DNA of 64,000 nt, taken from Plebeiibacterium sediminum (lineage in GTDB: Bacteria; Bacteroidota; Bacteroidia; Bacteroidales; Marinilabiliaceae). The stretch lies in the NCBI RefSeq assembly GCF_026013605.1, contig NZ_JAPDPJ010000008.1, positions 1 to 64,000 on the forward strand, given 5' to 3'. Made by a program: the position numbers and the translations under genes. The notes under the pieces are model-generated. The model worked only from the letters and a program-made list of their open reading frames with translations, did no database searches and was not told the origin of the DNA. Below are positions 60,658 to 64,000 of the stretch, piece by piece. The first letter of the stretch is position 1; each line of letters opens with the position of its first letter.

Positions 60658-60760
60658 CAAATATAATGTTTAAAAATGTAAAGACAATGAAAACGATTAC
60701 ATAAAATGTAAATTTGACTAATTATACATTGCAGTAAAACAATTAAATAGCAATGTAAAC
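60658..60760 (-). promoter_or_regulatory. Promoter of the GH28 operon with LacI-type operators
   Basis: Minus-strand -7 TATATTTG (60665 down to 60658) and -33 TTG (60687-60685) are 19 bp apart. Overlapping the -33 is a 16-bp palindromic site ATGAAAACGATTACAT (60687-60702), 7 of 8 in each half to ATGTAAAC/GTTTACAT. Further ATGTAAA half-sites lie at 60676-60683, 60706-60713 and 60753-60760. Confidence 0.75.
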
Positions 60761-60796
60761 GAAGTTAAAATATATGCAAAAATATGAAAATCAACT

Positions 60797-62365
60797 CTAT
60801 TGAGTTATTGTTTTAAATATGTTTTTATTGCTATTATTTATGGTAACATTTTGTTCTGATATAGAATCAGAGATAATGGTGATGTATTGTGATGGAGTAT
60901 TAATTACCGAATTTTCTATGTGTATAGATTTTGCATTAGTTAAGTTGATAATACTGTCCTGACTTTTAATATTTGAATTAATTAATTTGAAACCATCTAT
61001 ATCACAAAGGTTTATGAGATTTAAAGAGGATGCATTAATGTTATTTAAAGTAAGGTTTTTTACTGGTGATTCAGGAATGCCAATGACTTTGAGTAAGTGA
61101 GTGCTGTTTTCGATTGTGATATCTTTAATGGTGATATTTCTGTATTTGGGAGTGAGTTTGTTTATTTCTCTCTGTGGTAATCTATTGGCTAATTCTCCTA
61201 CAGATCCTGTGCTGCCAAGCATGTCCCATTTTATTGCGGTGTATCTTAAATTCATTCTTATTCTTTCGTAGTAAAGATTTTCTCCGCCACCACCTCTTGG
61301 GCGTCTGGTTTTAAATCTTATTCCTACTCCGGTATTCTCAAAAACACAATCGTGAACATACAAATTACGAATCATTCCAGCAGTTTCGCTACCAACGGTA
61401 ATTCCACCATGACCTTCTTTTGCCAGGCAATATCTAACTACAACATTTTCAGTAGGCTTGTTTATTTTAATGCCGTCAATTCCTCTGCCTGCTTTCATTG
61501 TAAAACAATCGTCTCCTGAACTTAGGTTGCAATATTCAATTAGTACATTTTTTGATGATTCTATATCAATTCCATCTCCTCTTGGAATTCCAACGGAATT
61601 TATGTCTATACCTCTGATGATAATATTTTCACAATAAATGGGTACAATATTCCAAAAAGCAGTATTTCTTAGGGTTATACCTTCTATAAATATGTTTTTG
61701 CAGTTAATGGGGGAGATGAACATAGGTAAAAAGTAACCTTCTCCATTTGTTCCTGAGTATCTGCGTTCATTTGCTGGTATATCTAAAGGAACTACGTTTT
61801 CAATTACATCTTTAGAGTAAATGTACTCTCTTACTGGACCGTTAGCCGGGCCAAACAATTTTCCTTTGCCTGTAATGGCTATGTTTGTTGCGTTGTTTGC
61901 ATATATGCATGCGCCAAGCGACATAACTTCTATTCCTTCGATTCTTGTGAATACTGCAGGTTGGTAATCTTCCAGCTTTCCGCTAAAATGTAATTCGCTG
62001 CCTTCTTCAAAGTGAAGGTTGATGTTGCTTTTTAAAATAATCCTACCGCTTTTCCAATTTCCTTTTGGAATTATTACTGTGCCACCACCACTGTTACTTA
62101 AACTATCGATACAATTCTGTATAATTGATGTTGAAAATTCTGTTTCTGTAGCTCCCTGCTTTTTTATGTCAATAGATGTATTGTTAAAAATAGGTTTTTC
62201 TAGCTGGGTCATAGAAAAAGGAGCGCTGATTGGGTCAATATTGTCCTTGACGGCGCACGTTCCTACTTCATTAAGCGTTGGGATTTTTGTATTTTGAGAT
62301 GATTGATTGATGCAACTGCTTAATGATATGATAAGGATATAATATATGTAGAATGTAGTTTTCAT
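60797..62365 (-). CDS. GH28-family hydrolase with variant active-site blocks, lipoprotein
   Basis: 522 residues. A lipobox (SLSSC, Cys18) is followed by about 50 residues before the beta-helix. Blocks: RGDGIDIES in place of NTDG (Asp264 kept, the preceding Asn lost), GDDCFTMKAG (Asp285/286), GHGG (318-321) and RFK (350-352) in place of RIK. The catalytic aspartates and histidine remain, so activity is likely, but substrate contacts may differ from the two other copies. The gene is divergent from lacI (374 bp), has its own promoter with a LacI-type operator, and is separated by 205 bp from the second GH28 gene. Confidence 0.88.
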   Translation of the reverse strand: MKTTFYIYYILIISLSSCINQSSQNTKIPTLNEVGTCAVKDNIDPISAPFSMTQLEKPIFNNTSIDIKKQGATETEFSTSIIQNCIDSLSNSGGGTVIIPKGNWKSGRIILKSNINLHFEEGSELHFSGKLEDYQPAVFTRIEGIEVMSLGACIYANNATNIAITGKGKLFGPANGPVREYIYSKDVIENVVPLDIPANERRYSGTNGEGYFLPMFISPINCKNIFIEGITLRNTAFWNIVPIYCENIIIRGIDINSVGIPRGDGIDIESSKNVLIEYCNLSSGDDCFTMKAGRGIDGIKINKPTENVVVRYCLAKEGHGGITVGSETAGMIRNLYVHDCVFENTGVGIRFKTRRPRGGGGENLYYERIRMNLRYTAIKWDMLGSTGSVGELANRLPQREINKLTPKYRNITIKDITIENSTHLLKVIGIPESPVKNLTLNNINASSLNLINLCDIDGFKLINSNIKSQDSIINLTNAKSIHIENSVINTPSQYITIISDSISEQNVTINNSNKNIFKTITQ

Positions 62366-62421
62366 TTTTTTTGTAGATTTAATATTTATTTTTCTGTGTC
62401 CGTGTTGGGTATATCTGAGGG

Positions 62422-62429
62422 CAAATGTA
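62422..62429 (-). promoter_or_regulatory. -7 box TACATTTG for the lacI-proximal GH28 gene
   Basis: Read on the minus strand (62429 down to 62422), matching TAnnTTTG. The expected -33 position falls inside the operator at 62447-62462. The leader to the ATG is about 50 nt. Confidence 0.65.
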
Positions 62430-62446
62430 TAAAAAGTCTACTAAAT

Positions 62447-62462
62447 AAGAAAACGTTTACAT
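62447..62462. promoter_or_regulatory. LacI-type operator at the GH28 promoter
   Basis: AAGAAAACGTTTACAT: the right half matches GTTTACAT 8 of 8, the left half 6 of 8, around the central CG typical of LacI-family operators. It sits on the -33 region of the minus-strand promoter, a position suited to repression. Confidence 0.75.
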
Positions 62463-62514
62463 GATATAAATATACTGAAACATAGTGAAAAAGAAAAAAT
62501 ATAAAATCTTAAAA

Positions 62515-62530
62515 ATGTAAACGTATAGGT
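62515..62530. promoter_or_regulatory. LacI-type operator at the lacI promoter
   Basis: ATGTAAACGTATAGGT: the left half matches ATGTAAAC 8 of 8, the right half 5 of 8. It lies just upstream of the lacI -7 box, at about -33, suggesting autoregulation. Confidence 0.65.
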
Positions 62531-62547
62531 TTTTATTGTAAAAAGTG

Positions 62548-62555
62548 TAACTTTG
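62548..62555 (+). promoter_or_regulatory. -7 box TAACTTTG for lacI
   Basis: Matches TAnnTTTG, 184 bp before the lacI ATG, so the leader would be long (about 180 nt). No gene is seen in the leader. Confidence 0.5.
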
Positions 62556-62739
62556 TTAGAAATTCAAAAAAATACAAGTATATATTCAACTTTAAGAAGG
62601 TTTTAATTGGGTGAGTTTTATTCTGTTTGTAAAATTGAGTAAATAAAATACTTTTATGTTATTATGAACGTTATAGATGTTTTATAATAAGTTTTTGGAT
62701 GTACTAAGAATTGAGTATTTAATAATAATTGGCTAAAGT

Positions 62740-63735
62740 ATGTCAAGTTTAAATGATGTGGCTCGCAGAGCTGGAGTTTCAATAGCAACTGTTTCCAGGG
62801 TAATAAATAAGGGATCGAATGTAAATGAGGAGACGCGGGCAAAGGTTTTAAAAGCAATAAAAGAATTAAAATATCAACCTAGTAGGGTTGCAAAACGATT
62901 ACGTTCCAAATCTGCATCAAGTAATTTAATTGGTTTACTGATTCCGGATATTCAAAACCCGTTTTATGTAGATGTATTAAGGGGGGTTGAAGATGTTGCT
63001 TATGAGAATAATTATGCAATTATCATGTGTAATTTCGCTCAGGATGAAAAGAAGGAAAAAATGTATCTGGATATTTTGCAGCAGGAGTCAATTGATGGAT
63101 TAATAGCGGCACCAGCTCACGAAAAAGATCCTAATGTGATTAAGCTTTTAAATGATGGATTACCGATAGTTTGTGTGGATAGGGGCTTGACGGGTAAAGA
63201 TGTAGATGTGGTTGTTGTAAATAATAGAGATGGTGCGTATGTAGCTGTTGATCATTTAATAAAATCGGGATATAAAAGGATTGCTTATATATCTGGACAA
63301 AAGCAAATTCCATCGTCAAAGTATCGTGAAATGGGTTATCGTGATGCCATCGAAGATAATGGGATGCAGGTTGATGTGGAATTGATTAAATATGGAGATT
63401 CAAAGCATCGAAGCGGGGTAGAACTTTGTGAAGAGTTGTTGGCTATGGCAAATCCTCCTGATGCTATATTTACTGGAAATAACCTGATTACTTTAGGTGC
63501 GCTGGAAACTATTCATAAAAGAGAGTTGAGAATACCTGAAGAGGTTGCAATAGTAGGTTTTGATGATATGATGTGGTCTATTTCGCTGAATCCACCGTTG
63601 TCTGCTGTTCGTCAGCCTGCATATGAAATAGGGAAAAGGGCTTGTGAGTTACTAATACAGAGGATTAGTGATCCTAAAAGATCTCCAATTCAAATGACTT
63701 TAAATACCAAGTTGATATTGCGAAAGTCATGCTAG
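62740..63735 (+). CDS. LacI/GalR-family transcriptional regulator
   Basis: 331 residues. The N-terminal LacI helix-turn-helix (LNDVARRAGVSIATVSRVINKG) and hinge helix (SRVAKRLRSKS) precede a periplasmic-binding-protein-like sensor domain (about 62-331: LIGLLIPDIQNPFYVDVLRG, VVVNNRDGAYVAVDHLI, PDAIFTGNNLITLGAL, VAIVGFDDMMW). Full length and intact. It faces the thirteen-gene pectin cluster, and matching palindromic sites lie at its own promoter and at two cluster promoters, so it is the likely repressor, released by a pectin-derived sugar. Most clusters of this kind use HTCS, SusR or ECF/anti-sigma control, so a LacI protein is less usual. Confidence 0.95.
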   Translation: MSSLNDVARRAGVSIATVSRVINKGSNVNEETRAKVLKAIKELKYQPSRVAKRLRSKSASSNLIGLLIPDIQNPFYVDVLRGVEDVAYENNYAIIMCNFAQDEKKEKMYLDILQQESIDGLIAAPAHEKDPNVIKLLNDGLPIVCVDRGLTGKDVDVVVVNNRDGAYVAVDHLIKSGYKRIAYISGQKQIPSSKYREMGYRDAIEDNGMQVDVELIKYGDSKHRSGVELCEELLAMANPPDAIFTGNNLITLGALETIHKRELRIPEEVAIVGFDDMMWSISLNPPLSAVRQPAYEIGKRACELLIQRISDPKRSPIQMTLNTKLILRKSC

Positions 63736-63780
63736 AAGTTTAGTTGTGAATTAACTGTTTTTGAGATTAAATACATTATA

Positions 63781-63813
63781 AAGCTCAACGGATTTTTATC
63801 TGTTGGGCTTTTT
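63781..63813 (+). terminator. Terminator after lacI
   Basis: 13-bp stem (AAGCTCAACGGAT / ATCTGTTGGGCTT, with T-G and G-T pairs), TTTT loop and a T-run. Confidence 0.9.
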
Positions 63814-63832
63814 GTTTGTTTAGTATGGGTTT

Positions 63833-63848
63833 TTAAAATCGTTTACAT
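63833..63848. promoter_or_regulatory. LacI-type operator downstream of lacI
   Basis: TTAAAATCGTTTACAT: the right half is 8 of 8 to GTTTACAT, the left half weak (4 of 8). A weaker CGTTTAT site is at 63894-63900. It lies beyond the lacI terminator and so should control a gene to the right of the window. No gene is seen in 63849-64000. Confidence 0.55.
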
Positions 63849-64000
63849 CTCTAAAGAGGTTTTTTATTTGTGTTTTGATAAAATGTTAATAAGCGTTTAT
63901 TTGTTTTTATTGTGAAAAAGTGATGTTATATAAAGTATATATAACCAGGTAATAAGGCTTTGTTTAATTGGTTTTTGTTTTGCATCTATCATTTTGTGGA

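Overview
The window is AT-rich DNA from a member of the Bacteroidota. The evidence is type IX secretion (T9SS) sorting domains of both classes, a PorP/SprF-like protein, LytS/LytTR and TPR-type sensors, several -7 boxes of the Bacteroidota form TAnnTTTG, and a large polysaccharide-utilisation cluster. A free-living, plant- or algal-polymer-degrading organism, possibly of a marine Marinilabiliales-like lineage, is an inference from gene style only.

Left part (1-13.6 kb, all +): the 3' end of a giant cadherin/VCBS-repeat adhesin with a type B T9SS sorting domain, a PorP/SprF-like outer membrane protein, a PorE-like TPR/PD40 protein that lacks the usual C-terminal OmpA domain, and a 1337-residue BNR/VPS10-type propeller protein with a type A sorting domain. 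This resembles the SprB-SprF arrangement, in which a type B client is encoded beside its partner.

Middle part (13.6-31.3 kb): an ECF sigma factor, a free methionine-(R)-sulfoxide reductase, a TPR histidine kinase with an NtrC-type sigma-54 activator, uracil-DNA glycosylase, a TPR/DUF6377-like membrane regulator, and a 33-residue membrane peptide gene behind three tandem 10-bp repeats. These are followed by an RND efflux operon (adaptor, pump, TolC) divergent from a LytS/LytTR two-component pair, a 42-bp x 8 minisatellite, a YceI protein, and a palindromic mosaic repeat element.

Right part (31.3-63.8 kb): thirteen consecutive minus-strand genes, almost all predicted carbohydrate-active enzymes suited to pectin, especially rhamnogalacturonan: GH78, a DUF5703 six-hairpin protein, a sialate-O-acetylesterase-type esterase, two GH106-type proteins, two GH2, three GH28, GH95, CE8 and GH105. 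They face a divergent LacI-family regulator. GH28 and CE8 would act on the galacturonan backbone, GH105 on unsaturated ends, GH78/GH106 on rhamnose, GH2 on galactose side chains, GH95 on L-fucose or L-galactose, and the esterase on acetyl groups. No SusC/SusD pair and no polysaccharide lyase lie in the window.

The most informative non-coding signal is a set of LacI-type operator sequences (ideal form ATGTAAACGTTTACAT) at the -33 region of three promoters: the GH28 gene next to lacI, lacI itself, and the second GH28 operon. A further site lies downstream of lacI facing the right edge, suggesting that the regulon continues beyond the window. Many enzyme-gene junctions carry hairpins, REP-like palindromes or short tandem repeats.
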